The position numbers and the translations under genes are program-made. The notes below the pieces were generated by a model. The model was not told the DNA's origin, did not search any database, and was given only the letters and a program-made list of their open reading frames with translations. A stretch of DNA of 20,500 nucleotides from Albibeggiatoa sp964388965 (GTDB lineage Bacteria > Pseudomonadota > Gammaproteobacteria > Beggiatoales > Beggiatoaceae): assembly GCA_964388965.1 (NCBI GenBank), contig CAYMCP010000065.1, positions 1-20,500 on the forward strand. Direction: 5' to 3'. This document shows positions 8,383-16,810 of the stretch, one piece after another (the stretch's first letter is position 1; each line of letters opens with the position of its first letter).

Positions 8383-9588
8383 ATGAATATAGATTTACAT
8401 ACATATCCAAATGAAACCGGACATTTTGGTATTTTTGGCGGTAAATTCGTCGCAGAAACGTTGATGCAACCATTAGAAGAGTTGCGTTTAGCGTATGAAA
8501 AATATCTAAATGATTCTGAATTTTTAGCGGAATTAAACGATAATTTACATCATTTTGTTGGTAGACCTTCACCACTATATCATGCAGTACGCTGGTCAAC
8601 ACATCTAGGTGGTGCGCAAATCTATCTCAAACGTGAAGATTTAAACCATACCGGTGCGCATAAAATTAACAATGCTACTGGTCAAGCTTTATTAGCAAAA
8701 CGCATGGGTAAAACGCGAATTATTGCTGAAACAGGTGCAGGTCAACATGGCGTGGCGACAGCGACGGTAGCGGCTAGGATGGGCTTAGAATGTATAGTGT
8801 ACATGGGTTCTGAAGATATTAAACGTCAGACTTTAAATGTGTATCGCATGAAATTACTCGGTGCGGAAGTTGTGCCCGTTACATCGGGTTCTAAAACTTT
8901 AAAAGACGCGCTTAATGAGGCAATGCGAGATTGGGTAACAAATGTAGATAACACGTTTTACATTATCGGTACGGTGGCAGGTCCACACCCTTACCCAGCA
9001 ATGGTGCGTGATTTTCAGACAATTATCGGACGTGAAGCACGACAACAAATTAAAATTCAAGCGGGTACATTACCAGATGCCTTAGTTGCTTGTGTTGGTG
9101 GTGGTTCTAATGCAATTGGTTTATTTTATCCATTTTTAAATGATGATTCAGTGACAATTTACGGCGTAGAAGCAGGCGGCGATGGCTTAGAAACTGGTCG
9201 TCATGCCGCACCGTTGTGCATGGGAAAACCCGGCGTATTACACGGCAATCGAACCTATTTAATGGCAGATGAATACGGTGAAATTCTCGCAACTCACTCA
9301 ATTTCAGCAGGTTTGGATTATCCCGGTGTCGGGCCTGAACATGCGTGGTTAAAAGATGTAGGTCGCGTTAATTATGTATCAGTCACAGACCAAGAAGCGT
9401 TGACCGCATTTCATGAATTAACTCGCATCGAAGGTATTATGCCAGCTTTAGAGTCAAGTCATGCTCTGGCTTATGTGAAAAAACGTGCGCCCAAAATGCA
9501 CCATGATCAAATCATTATTGTCAACTTATCTGGTCGTGGTGACAAAGATATTCATACCGTTGCACAATTGGACGGCATTAAAGTCTAA
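8383..9588 (+). CDS. trpB: Tryptophan synthase beta subunit (TrpB1 type)
   Basis: TrpB is the PLP enzyme that joins indole and L-serine to make tryptophan, normally in an alpha2-beta2 complex with TrpA. The 401-residue protein is full length and shows the family signatures: GIFGGKFVAETLMQPLEEL at the N-terminus, LKREDLNHTGAHKIN with the PLP-binding K94, the AETGAGQHGVATA region, the phosphate-binding GGGSNAIG loop, and a C-terminal LSGRGDKD. This is the canonical TrpB1 form, which works with TrpA, not the longer TrpB2. Unusually, no trpA or trpF is adjacent: the neighbours are an unknown membrane protein upstream and a beta-propeller gene downstream. trpA must therefore be elsewhere in the genome if the pathway is complete. 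The ATG at 8383 gives the usual family N-terminus. An AGGA lies about 14 bases before it, so the ribosome binding site is weak. Confidence 0.96.
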   Translation: MNIDLHTYPNETGHFGIFGGKFVAETLMQPLEELRLAYEKYLNDSEFLAELNDNLHHFVGRPSPLYHAVRWSTHLGGAQIYLKREDLNHTGAHKINNATGQALLAKRMGKTRIIAETGAGQHGVATATVAARMGLECIVYMGSEDIKRQTLNVYRMKLLGAEVVPVTSGSKTLKDALNEAMRDWVTNVDNTFYIIGTVAGPHPYPAMVRDFQTIIGREARQQIKIQAGTLPDALVACVGGGSNAIGLFYPFLNDDSVTIYGVEAGGDGLETGRHAAPLCMGKPGVLHGNRTYLMADEYGEILATHSISAGLDYPGVGPEHAWLKDVGRVNYVSVTDQEALTAFHELTRIEGIMPALESSHALAYVKKRAPKMHHDQIIIVNLSGRGDKDIHTVAQLDGIKV

Positions 9589-9640
9589 AAATGTTAAGAT
9601 TATTAAAATCGATTTTAGGCTAAGTTATTCGCTATAAGTT

Positions 9641-9649
9641 TGTTACAAT
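9641..9649 (+). promoter_or_regulatory. Candidate extended -10 promoter element
   Basis: TGTTACAAT matches an extended -10 box (TG, one base, TACAAT at 9644-9649) about 35 bases before the ATG of the beta-propeller gene. No good -35 hexamer is visible at 16-18 bases upstream, which extended -10 promoters can tolerate. Upstream, AAAATCGATTTT at 9605-9616 is a perfect palindrome without a loop, and its role is unknown. Confidence 0.3.
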
Positions 9650-9682
9650 AAAATTTTTATCTAAAATTAGGGGGATGTTGAT

Positions 9683-10561
9683 ATGTCATTGATTAAATCT
9701 ACCGTCGTGGCGATAACGTTCAGTTTAGCCACTCAAGTTTACGCTAAAACGACCTTTACCCAAGCGTGGACTTTAAACGAAGGCTTAGATAGACCAGAAT
9801 CTGTGGCTTATGACGCAAAACGTGGACACTTATATGTATCAAATGTGCAAGGTGAGCCATTGGGAATGGATGGTAAAGGGTATATTTCTATCATCAGTTT
9901 AGAAGGTGAAACACTAGACGCGGCTTGGATTGCAGAAGGTTTAAACGCACCTAAAGGTATGGCTGTAACAGAAAAAACGCTATATGTATCTGATATTAAT
10001 GCGTTAGTTGCTATTGATATTGATAAAGCTGAAATCACACAACGTTACACTGTCGAAGACGCAATATTTTTAAATGATGTAACCGTAGACGAAAAAGGTA
10101 ACGTATACGTGTCTGATATGTTTAAAAATAGAATTCACTGCTTATGTGATGGTCAATTCTCAATATGGGTAGAAGATGATGCTTTGGGCAGTCCTAACGG
10201 CTTACTTGCTGAAAAAGAACGTTTAATTGTTGGTAGTTGGGGCAATCGTACTGAAGGTTTTGAAACTACCGAAAAAGGTTATTTAAAAGTCATCGCCTAT
10301 GATGACAATAGTAAAATTTTACCGCTGGGCGCGACCGAACGTTTTGCAAATATAGACGGTATAGCGGCAGACGGTGCGGGTGGTTATTTTGTTACGGATT
10401 GGAAAGCAGGTAAATTATTTGCCGTCGATACAAACGGTAAAGCAGAACATTTGATGAATTATCCTCAAGGCTCTGCTGACCTGACTTATATTCCAGAAAA
10501 AGGTTTATTACTCGTACCAATGATGCTAGATAAACAGGTTAAAGCATTTAAAAAGCACTAA
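9683..10561 (+). CDS. Exported beta-propeller protein of the SMP-30/gluconolactonase/NHL-like type
   Basis: The 292-residue product starts with a typical Sec signal peptide (hydrophobic residues 5-18, cut after VYA at about residue 21), so it should be periplasmic or secreted. The mature part has repeating YVSD/YVTD-style blades: ESVAYDAKRGHLYVSN, LYVSDINALVAID, DVTVDEKGNVYVSD and GIAADGAGGYFVTDW. This pattern is that of a six-bladed propeller in the SMP-30/gluconolactonase/NHL group. The family includes lactonases and also many non-enzymatic proteins, so the substrate is unknown and I do not assign a reaction. The start is supported by AGGGGG about 8 bases before the ATG. hypC follows after only 25 bases on the same strand, so the two may be co-transcribed, though a functional link to hydrogenase is not evident. 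Confidence 0.75.
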   Translation: MSLIKSTVVAITFSLATQVYAKTTFTQAWTLNEGLDRPESVAYDAKRGHLYVSNVQGEPLGMDGKGYISIISLEGETLDAAWIAEGLNAPKGMAVTEKTLYVSDINALVAIDIDKAEITQRYTVEDAIFLNDVTVDEKGNVYVSDMFKNRIHCLCDGQFSIWVEDDALGSPNGLLAEKERLIVGSWGNRTEGFETTEKGYLKVIAYDDNSKILPLGATERFANIDGIAADGAGGYFVTDWKAGKLFAVDTNGKAEHLMNYPQGSADLTYIPEKGLLLVPMMLDKQVKAFKKH

Positions 10562-10586
10562 CGCTTTATTTAAAAAGGATATTCCC

Positions 10587-10832
10587 ATGTGTTTAGGTAT
10601 TCCAATGCAAATTGTTGAAATTGAAGGTTTTAATGCACGTTGTAGCGCGAAAGGTGTAGAAAGAGATGTTAGTTTATTTATGCTTCAACACGAAACTTTG
10701 CAAACAGGCGATTTTGTGATGGTGCATGTCGGCTACGCGATTCAAAAAATGACTCAACAGGAAGCTGATTCAACGTGGGAATTACTCGATGAAATTTTGA
10801 GTTTGGAAGATGAGGCACTTAGTCGTGCATGA
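10587..10832 (+). CDS. hypC: [NiFe] hydrogenase maturation chaperone HypC/HybG
   Basis: HypC is a small cytoplasmic chaperone that, with HypD, carries the Fe(CN)2CO unit to the hydrogenase large-subunit precursor. The 81-residue protein begins MCLGIPMQI, placing the essential cysteine at position 2 as in the family, and has the GDFVMVHVGYAIQK segment typical of the HypC beta-barrel. Length is normal. AAAAAGGA precedes the ATG by about 7 bases. Its 3' end overlaps the start of hypA, which implies translational coupling. hypB, hypD, hypE, hypF and the hydrogenase structural genes are not in this window. Confidence 0.95.
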   Translation: MCLGIPMQIVEIEGFNARCSAKGVERDVSLFMLQHETLQTGDFVMVHVGYAIQKMTQQEADSTWELLDEILSLEDEALSRA

Positions 10833-11187
10833 ATTGTCTATTTGCCAAGCCTTAATGAGCCAAGTAGAAACAATTGCAGCACAACATCAAGCTGGTAAAG
10901 TGACTTGTATTACGGTACAAATTGGTGTATTGAGCGGTGTTGTGCCTGAATTATTAACTCAAGCGTTTACCATTGCCAGAGCGGGTACGATTGCAGAACA
11001 AGCAAGATTAATTACGGAAACATTACCAATAAAAATACGTTGTCGTCAGTGCGGTGCTGAAACGGAAGCTTGTGCGAATCGTTTGTTATGTGGTGAATGC
11101 GGCGATTGGCAAACGCAATTAATCAGTGGTGAAGAATTATTACTTGCCAGTGTCGAATTGGAAGAAATAAACCGTAGTACAAATTAA
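10825..11187 (+). CDS. hypA: Hydrogenase/urease nickel-insertion protein HypA
   Basis: HypA delivers nickel, with HypB, to the [NiFe] hydrogenase large subunit. I chose the GTG at 10825, not the in-frame ATG at 10810. The GTG gives MHELSICQ, with the nickel ligand His2 and Glu3 in the required place, and GAGG lies 9 bases before it. The ATG start would bury His2 behind five extra residues. The 120-residue product has the zinc site formed by two CxxC pairs, C73/C76 and C89/C92, at the spacing usual for HypA. It overlaps hypC by 8 bases in another frame, so the pair is almost certainly translationally coupled. The gene ends without a clear hairpin terminator, and the next gene is an unrelated membrane protein about 110 bases on. 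Confidence 0.94.
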   Translation: MHELSICQALMSQVETIAAQHQAGKVTCITVQIGVLSGVVPELLTQAFTIARAGTIAEQARLITETLPIKIRCRQCGAETEACANRLLCGECGDWQTQLISGEELLLASVELEEINRSTN

Positions 11188-11295
11188 TAGTGTTTTTTAC
11201 TGAAATGCAGCTAAAACGCTCTAAATAATAATTTTAATCTAATTAATAACTTTTTTATTAAACATAAATCACTAAATAATTGAAGGCTTTATTTT

Positions 11296-11916
11296 ATGGA
11301 AACAGATATTTTAAATACAATTGCGCTAACATTAGGCACAGGCTGGGCAAGTGGTTTAAATATTTATGCTGCTGTCTTAATGCTAGGAATATTAGAAGTG
11401 ACTGGACAAACAACGTTGCCAGAAGGATTGGCGATTGTGTCTCATCCGCTGGTTTTAAGTGCGGCGGCTATTATGTACGCTGTGGAATTTTTCGCGGATA
11501 AAATACCCGGATTTGACAGTATTTGGGATTCAATTCATACCTTTATTCGCATTCCACTAGGTGCATTGTTAGCGGCGGGTGCGGTTGGTGATTTGGGTAT
11601 GGCAGCCGAATTAGCAGGTTTAATTTTAGGAGGTGCACTAGCGACAGGCAGTCATGCAACAAAAGCAGGTGGTCGCATATTACTAAATACTTCACCCGAA
11701 CCTGTAACCAATTGGACAGCCTCCGTAACTGAAGATGCCGCCGTTTTTGGTGGATTGTGGGCTGCAATTTACCATCCTTGGGTTTTTATTGGTATACTCA
11801 CATTATTTATTTTATTGATGATTTGGCTATTACCTAAAATTTGGACAGGTATTAAAACCGTGTTTGCCGCTATTGCACGTTTATTTGGCGCAAAGTCAAC
11901 GACAATAAACGAATAA
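11296..11916 (+). CDS. DUF4126 family integral membrane protein
   Basis: This 206-residue hydrophobic protein matches the pattern of the DUF4126 family as I remember it, including an N-terminal helix with GWASGLNIYAAVL and a central PLGALLAAGAVGDLG region. About four hydrophobic stretches are visible, near residues 5-35, 48-65, 88-120 and 145-182. The last contains a long FIGILTLFILLMIWLLP helix. The charged end KSTTINE is short. The family's function is unknown to me, so no role is given. GAAGG lies about 10 bases before the ATG. It sits alone between hypA and sucC with gaps of about 110 and 195 bases, so it is probably its own unit. Confidence 0.75.
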   Translation: METDILNTIALTLGTGWASGLNIYAAVLMLGILEVTGQTTLPEGLAIVSHPLVLSAAAIMYAVEFFADKIPGFDSIWDSIHTFIRIPLGALLAAGAVGDLGMAAELAGLILGGALATGSHATKAGGRILLNTSPEPVTNWTASVTEDAAVFGGLWAAIYHPWVFIGILTLFILLMIWLLPKIWTGIKTVFAAIARLFGAKSTTINE

Positions 11917-12112
11917 TGTTTTTAACCAATTTGTTGACTGCATCAAGCTGTAAAGCCATTAGTTTTAACTATATAGGTGCGAGATTCGTATCGTAATAAA
12001 TTTAGCTTGCTGTATCACGCCGTAATAGGTTATCCTTATAACTCTATTTATAGTTTCTATAAAATTATTTGATGGAAAATCTATAGCTTGTTCACTGTAA
12101 TAAGGGTGAAGG

Positions 12113-13285
12113 ATGAATATACACGAATATCAAGCGAAAAAACTTTTTGCCGATTATGGCATTCCTGTCCCCCGCGGACATCACGCTTCCAGTCCCGAAG
12201 AGGCAAAACAGCAAGCCCAATTATTAGGTGGTCATGCTTGGATGGTTAAAGCACAAGTTCATGCGGGTGGACGCGGTAAAGCAGGCGGTGTTAAACGCGC
12301 CGTGAGTCTCGACGAGGTCATAACATTTACTAAAAATATGATCGGTACGCGGCTCGTGACTCACCAAACGGGCACAGATGGTCAACCTATCCGCTCTGTT
12401 CTTATTGAATCCCCCTCGAATATTGCCGCTGAGCTTTACCTTAGTTTTGTTGTTGATCGTGCGACTAAACGAGTCGCTATTATCGCCTCGACTGAAGGCG
12501 GTATGGACATTGAAGCGGTCGCAGAGGAAACACCAGAAAAAATCATTACTCGCACGATTAATCCTATTGTAGGTATTCAAGGCTATCAGTGCCGTGAAAT
12601 TGCATTTGCACTTGGTTTAAAAGCCGATCAAGTTAAACAAATGACTAAAATCTTGTCCGGTTTATATAATTTATTCATTGATAAAGATTTGAGTTTAGTT
12701 GAAATTAACCCATTAATCATTACTGCTGAAGGTGATTTAATGGCGTTGGACGGTAAAATTAACGTGGACGACAATGCTTTATATCGTCATGATGATATTG
12801 CTGCTTTATATGACCCCTCCCAAGAAGATGAAAAAGAGCACAAAGCCCGTGAATTTGATTTAAATTACATTGCATTAAATGGTGATATTGCATGTATGGT
12901 TAATGGTGCAGGTTTGGCAATGGCAACGATGGATATGATTAAATTAAGTGGTGGTGAACCTGCTAACTTTTTGGATGTTGGTGGCGGCACTAATGAGGAA
13001 AAGGTTAAAGAAGCCTTTAAACTTATTTTATCTGACAGCAAAGTTAAAGTTATTTTAATTAATATCTTAGGCGGTATTGTTAAATGCGATTTGATTGCCG
13101 CCGGTGTGATTAATGCAATTAAGGAAACAGCCACGCAATTACCTGTTATTGTTCGTTTAGCGGGTACACGGGTCGAAGAAGGAAAAGCATTACTAAAAGC
13201 CAGTGGTTTATCAGTCATTCCTGCTGATGATTTGAAGGATGGTGCTGAAAAAGCAGTTGCTGCGGCAAAAGGGGTATCAGTATGA
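12113..13285 (+). CDS. sucC: Succinyl-CoA synthetase (ADP-forming) beta subunit
   Basis: SucC is the nucleotide-binding subunit of the TCA-cycle enzyme that interconverts succinyl-CoA and succinate with ATP formation. The 390-residue protein has the N-terminal ATP-grasp domain (MNIHEYQAKKLFADYGIPVP, then VKAQVHAGGRGKAGGVK at about 45-62). It continues with the metal and nucleotide region SLVEINPL, and then the CoA-ligase domain with MVNGAGLAMATMD and the FLDVGGGT loop. Length equals the usual family size of about 388. AAGGG precedes the ATG by 6 bases. The stop overlaps the sucD start by four bases, so the two are translationally coupled in one operon. The 2-oxoglutarate dehydrogenase genes that often precede sucC are not here: a DUF4126 gene is upstream instead. 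Confidence 0.97.
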   Translation: MNIHEYQAKKLFADYGIPVPRGHHASSPEEAKQQAQLLGGHAWMVKAQVHAGGRGKAGGVKRAVSLDEVITFTKNMIGTRLVTHQTGTDGQPIRSVLIESPSNIAAELYLSFVVDRATKRVAIIASTEGGMDIEAVAEETPEKIITRTINPIVGIQGYQCREIAFALGLKADQVKQMTKILSGLYNLFIDKDLSLVEINPLIITAEGDLMALDGKINVDDNALYRHDDIAALYDPSQEDEKEHKAREFDLNYIALNGDIACMVNGAGLAMATMDMIKLSGGEPANFLDVGGGTNEEKVKEAFKLILSDSKVKVILINILGGIVKCDLIAAGVINAIKETATQLPVIVRLAGTRVEEGKALLKASGLSVIPADDLKDGAEKAVAAAKGVSV

Positions 13286-14157
13286 GCGTATTGATTGATA
13301 AAAACACGAAAGTAATTTGTCAAGGCTTCACCGGTAAACAAGGTACATTCCACTCAGAGCAAGCCATCGCTTATGGTACGCAATTGGTTGGTGGTGTCAC
13401 GCCGGGGCGTGCAGGACAAACTCATTTAGACCTACCAGTATTCAACACCGTGCGCGACGCCGTTGACGAAACCCAAGCGAATGCAACCATGATTTATGTG
13501 CCAGCACCGTTTGCCGCTGACGCAGTTTTAGAAGCCGCAGAAGGTGGTATCAAAATTATTGTATGTATTACAGAGGGTATCCCCGTATTAGACATGTTAA
13601 AAGTAAAAGCCGCATTAACTTCAGACTATCCCGATGTACGTTTAATTGGTCCGAACTGTCCCGGTATTATCACGCCTGAGCAATGTAAAATTGGTATTAT
13701 GCCCGGTCCTATCCATAAAGCGGGTAGAGTGGGTATTGTTTCACGTTCTGGTACGCTGACTTACAAAGCGGTCAATCATACAACTAACAATGGATTAGGT
13801 CAAAGCACTTGTATTGGCATTGGTGGTGATCCCATTCACGGTATGAATTTTATTGATTGTTTAGAATTATTCCAAGCCGACCCGCAAACGGAAGGTATTG
13901 TAATGGTAGGTGAAATTGGTGGTACAGCGGAAGAAGAAGCGGCTGAATATATTCAATCCAATGTTACAAAACCGATTGTTGCTTATATTGCAGGCGTGAC
14001 CGCACCACCGGGTAAGCGTATGGGTCATGCAGGTGCAATTATTTCTGGTGGGAAAGGTACAGCAGAAGATAAATTTAAAGCTTTGGAAGCGGCAGGTGTC
14101 AATATCGCCCGCTCACCAACAGATATCGGGGCTAAAATTTTAGAAGCATTAAGTTAA
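13282..14157 (+). CDS. sucD: Succinyl-CoA synthetase (ADP-forming) alpha subunit
   Basis: SucD binds CoA and carries the phosphohistidine intermediate. The 291-residue protein begins with the Rossmann CoA-binding domain (VICQGFTGKQGTFHSEQA) and includes LIGPNCPGIITP, SRSGTLTYKAV, and the active-site loop GKRMGHAGAIISGGKGTA with the phosphorylated histidine at position 249. Length matches the family (E. coli 289). The ATG overlaps the sucC stop as ATGA, giving translational coupling and equal subunit output. A strong hairpin terminator follows 25 bases after the stop. Nothing is missing. Confidence 0.97.
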   Translation: MSVLIDKNTKVICQGFTGKQGTFHSEQAIAYGTQLVGGVTPGRAGQTHLDLPVFNTVRDAVDETQANATMIYVPAPFAADAVLEAAEGGIKIIVCITEGIPVLDMLKVKAALTSDYPDVRLIGPNCPGIITPEQCKIGIMPGPIHKAGRVGIVSRSGTLTYKAVNHTTNNGLGQSTCIGIGGDPIHGMNFIDCLELFQADPQTEGIVMVGEIGGTAEEEAAEYIQSNVTKPIVAYIAGVTAPPGKRMGHAGAIISGGKGTAEDKFKALEAAGVNIARSPTDIGAKILEALS

Positions 14158-14181
14158 AATAAAATCTTACTCTCCAATGAT

Positions 14182-14217
14182 AATGGTAAATGGTCATGAG
14201 GCTGTTTACCATTTTTT
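14182..14217 (+). terminator. Rho-independent terminator after sucCD
   Basis: AATGGTAAA at 14182-14190 and TTTACCATT at 14205-14213 form a perfect 9-base stem around a 14-base loop. A run of T residues continues to 14217. Its place just after the sucD stop makes it the end of the sucCD operon. Confidence 0.85.
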
Positions 14218-14763
14218 GTCCACTCTTTAATTTGATAATTCTACAGCTATTGTGCAGTGCACTATGCTAGATTTGAAGTCAACGTAATTTTTAAGCCTTT
14301 AAAATCAGTGATTACATCACACTATTTTTTGAATTAAAACAAAGATAACAATTTGATTTTGTAGAATATAGCTTTTATTAAATTGAACTCACATTATGCT
14401 GAACTTGGTGAAATCGCTATTTACAAAACTTATGCTTTATAATAACATTTTTGTGTGGTTGGCTTAACCAAATAGTTGATAATAAAAAAATTAGAATATT
14501 AACTGTCATTAACATGTAAAATAGCACTAGACTATAACAAAAGATTATGCGTATCATATATAATTCTTAATGTGTCTAATAAATAATGATGAAACACAAG
14601 TGTTTGAGTGTGTTATCAAATAGTCATAGTCCAAGCCATAATAGAAAAATTTGAATAAATTAAAGGGGGTGTTGGTATACACAAGCGTATTAATTTAAAG
14701 CCTTTTTAAACCCTTTTCTATATATCTAAACACTTAAAAATTACCAATCAAAGGAGTATTGCA
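14218..14763. other. Long AT-rich gene-free region upstream of the DUF485-actP pair
   Basis: About 545 bases remain without a supportable gene between the sucCD terminator and the acetate-uptake operon. The sequence is very AT-rich, and the longest ATG-led frames are only a few dozen codons (for example 23 codons from 14397) without good ribosome binding sites. It includes a symmetric GTGAT-TAC-ATCAC at 14308-14320 and an AAAGGGGG tract near 14661, neither of which I can assign. A sigma-54 site with intact GG and GC elements was looked for and not found. It most likely holds the promoter and regulatory sites of the downstream operon. Confidence 0.5.
14308..14320. promoter_or_regulatory. Short dyad, possible operator
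   Basis: GTGAT and ATCAC are perfect inverted halves separated by TAC. The dyad lies about 440 bases before the DUF485 gene within an otherwise featureless region. The shape would suit a small dimeric repressor such as a GntR-type protein. Chance occurrence is quite possible at this length. Confidence 0.2.
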
Positions 14764-15072
14764 ATGCAACAAGACTTAGTCGAACGTATTAAAAGCAATC
14801 CTAAATATGCAGAACTAGTGAGTAAACGTACTAGTCTTGCGTGGATATTATCTATCATTATGTTAGTCACCTACTATGCTTTCATTCTAGTGGTTGCGTT
14901 TAACCCTAAATTTTTAGGAACAACAATTAGCGATACCTCAGTTATTACCATCGGTATTCCCATTGGAATTGCTATTATTCTTATCGCGTTTGTCTTGACC
15001 GGCATTTATGTAGTACGTGCAAACGGTGAATTTGACAGATTATCAAGAGAGATCAAGGAGGAGGCGAAGTGA
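14764..15072 (+). CDS. DUF485 inner-membrane protein (YjcH-like), partner of ActP
   Basis: This 102-residue protein has a short charged N-terminus, two membrane helices at about residues 24-46 and 58-83, and a charged C-terminal tail (FDRLSREIKEEAK). This is the DUF485/YjcH pattern. In E. coli the related yjcH lies between acs and actP, and the family regularly accompanies acetate/solute symporters as a small partner of uncertain function. The start is well supported by AAAGGAG 7 bases before the ATG. Its TGA stop overlaps the GTG start of actP, which implies coupled translation. No acs gene is present upstream. Confidence 0.9.
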   Translation: MQQDLVERIKSNPKYAELVSKRTSLAWILSIIMLVTYYAFILVVAFNPKFLGTTISDTSVITIGIPIGIAIILIAFVLTGIYVVRANGEFDRLSREIKEEAK

Positions 15073-16736
15073 GAAAATCTATTTTCGTGTGGTCTGCGGC
15101 ACTACTAACCGCTTTTGCTGCAACCGGAGCAATGGCAGCAGGAGCATTAAGTGGCGAAGCTGAAAAGCAACCGCTTAATATTCCTGCTATTATCATGTTT
15201 TTGTTATTCGTAGCGGGCACACTAGGCATTACCTATTGGGCTGCACAACGTACTAAAACAGCAAAAGATTTCTATACCGCAGGTGGTGGTATCACGGGTT
15301 TTCAAAATGGTTTAGCGATTGCGGGAGACTACATGTCCGCAGCGTCTTTCTTAGGTATTTCTGCGTTAGTATATAGAAGTGGCTATGACGGTTTAATTTA
15401 CTCCATTGGATTTTTAGTCGGCTGGCCTGTTATTTTATTCCTAATTGCAGAACGTTTGCGTAACTTGGGTAAATATACCTTTGCAGACGTAGCCTCTTAC
15501 CGTTTAGCACAAACACCTATCCGTGCCTTATCTGCGTTTGGAGCATTATCAGTCGTATTGTTATACCTCATTGCGCAAATGGTAGGTGCAGGTCAATTAA
15601 TTAAATTATTATTCGGCTTGCCTTATGAATATGCAGTTATCTTAGTTGGTGTACTGATGATTTTATATGTAACATTCGGTGGTATGTTGGCGACCACTTG
15701 GGTACAAATTATTAAAGCCGTTTTATTACTGTCTGGCGCGACCTTTATGGCAATTGCGGTATTGTATGGTTTCGGTTTCAGTTTTGAAGCCTTATTTCAA
15801 AAAGCTATCGAAATTAAAGGCGGCGATCATTCCATTATGGAACCCGGCGGTTTAGTTTCTGACCCTGTTTCAGCGATTTCCTTAGGTATTGCTTTGATGC
15901 TAGGTACGGCTGGTTTACCACATATTTTAATGCGTTTCTTTACCGTCTCTGATGCAAAAGAAGCTCGTAAATCAGTATTTTATGCAACTGGTTTTATTGG
16001 TTACTTCTACATGCTAACTTTCATTATCGGTTTTGGCGCGATTGTATTAGTCGCAACCAACCCCGCATATTTAACACCCGAAGGTGGTTTAATTGGTGGT
16101 AACAACATGGCAGCGATTCATTTAGCGCATGCTGTTGGTGGTAATATTTTCTTGGGCTTTATTTCTGCGGTAGCCTTTGCGACAATTTTAGCGGTTGTAT
16201 CCGGCTTAACGTTAGCGGGTGCGTCTGCAATTTCTCATGACTTGTATGCAAGCGTTATCATGGCAGGTAAGATCAACGAAGCCAAAGAAATGGCAATTTC
16301 CAAAATGGCGACCGTAGTCTTAGGTATCATAGCGATTTTACTAGGTATTGCCTTTGAAAAACAAAATGTTGCATTTATGGTCGGTTTAGCATTTGCGATT
16401 GCTGCTAGTGCAAATTTCCCAGTATTATTCTTATCAATGTACTGGTCTAAATTGACTACTAATGGCGCATTCTTTGGTGGTTTGTTAGGTTTGATGACTG
16501 CGATTATATTAGTCGTTACAGGTCCTATCGTTTGGGTTGCCATCTTAGGCTACGAAGAGGCTTTATTCCCATATAAATACCCAGCACTATTTTCAGTAAC
16601 AGTGGCATTTACAGGTATTTGGTTGTTCTCTATCATGGACAATAGCGAACGTGCTAAGATAGACAGAGCTGCATTTGAAGCACAAAATGTCCGTTGTCAA
16701 ACGGGTATTGGTGCAGAAGGGGCTTCTAGCCACTAA
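15069..16736 (+). CDS. actP: Cation/acetate symporter ActP
   Basis: ActP is a sodium:solute-symporter-family inner-membrane permease for acetate and related short-chain acids. The 555-residue product has the ActP-type N-terminal signal-like segment (about residues 1-23, ending AMAAG). Then come near-identical E. coli stretches: GITYWAA, DFYTAGGGITGFQNGLAIAGDYMSA, YDGLIYSIGFLVGWP, FADVASYRLAQ, FGGMLATTWVQIIKAVLL, GTAGLPHILMRFFTVSDA and GLTLAGASAISHDLYA. It ends QTGIGAEGASSH, like its homologues. About 13 membrane helices are expected. The start is GTG, overlapping the upstream stop by four bases, with a strong AAGGAGG-type site just ahead. A good terminator follows 20 bases after the stop. The pair would let the cell take up acetate for the TCA cycle served by the adjacent sucCD. 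Confidence 0.97.
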   Translation: MRKSIFVWSAALLTAFAATGAMAAGALSGEAEKQPLNIPAIIMFLLFVAGTLGITYWAAQRTKTAKDFYTAGGGITGFQNGLAIAGDYMSAASFLGISALVYRSGYDGLIYSIGFLVGWPVILFLIAERLRNLGKYTFADVASYRLAQTPIRALSAFGALSVVLLYLIAQMVGAGQLIKLLFGLPYEYAVILVGVLMILYVTFGGMLATTWVQIIKAVLLLSGATFMAIAVLYGFGFSFEALFQKAIEIKGGDHSIMEPGGLVSDPVSAISLGIALMLGTAGLPHILMRFFTVSDAKEARKSVFYATGFIGYFYMLTFIIGFGAIVLVATNPAYLTPEGGLIGGNNMAAIHLAHAVGGNIFLGFISAVAFATILAVVSGLTLAGASAISHDLYASVIMAGKINEAKEMAISKMATVVLGIIAILLGIAFEKQNVAFMVGLAFAIAASANFPVLFLSMYWSKLTTNGAFFGGLLGLMTAIILVVTGPIVWVAILGYEEALFPYKYPALFSVTVAFTGIWLFSIMDNSERAKIDRAAFEAQNVRCQTGIGAEGASSH

Positions 16737-16755
16737 GTAACAATAAAATCATCAT

Positions 16756-16800
16756 AAAATCCCTACGAACCAAGAAATTTGTAGGGATTTTTTGTTTTTT
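16756..16800 (+). terminator. Rho-independent terminator after actP
   Basis: AAAATCCCTAC at 16756-16766 pairs perfectly with GTAGGGATTTT at 16781-16791. The loop is 14 bases, and a T-rich tract continues to about 16800. It is the strongest hairpin in the window and clearly ends the DUF485-actP operon. Confidence 0.92.
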
Positions 16801-16810
16801 TGTTTTGATG

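Noticed and set aside
10810..10824. ATG at 10810 as the hypA start
   Set aside because: It adds five residues ahead of the nickel-binding His2 and has a badly placed ribosome binding site; the GTG at 10825 fits better.
12224..13353. Minus-strand open frames antisense to sucC (12224-12580 and 12865-13353)
   Set aside because: They lie wholly or almost wholly opposite the well-supported sucC and the sucC/sucD junction, have no recognisable domain and no good ribosome binding site.
14641..14700. Sigma-54 promoter upstream of the DUF485 gene
   Set aside because: No TGGC-to-TTGC pair at the required spacing was found; the nearby GGTGTTGGTATACAC stretch does not fit the consensus.
16235..16543. 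Minus-strand 102-codon frame inside actP
   Set aside because: It is the antisense of a hydrophobic symporter region; actP is near-identical in pattern to known proteins and explains the sequence.
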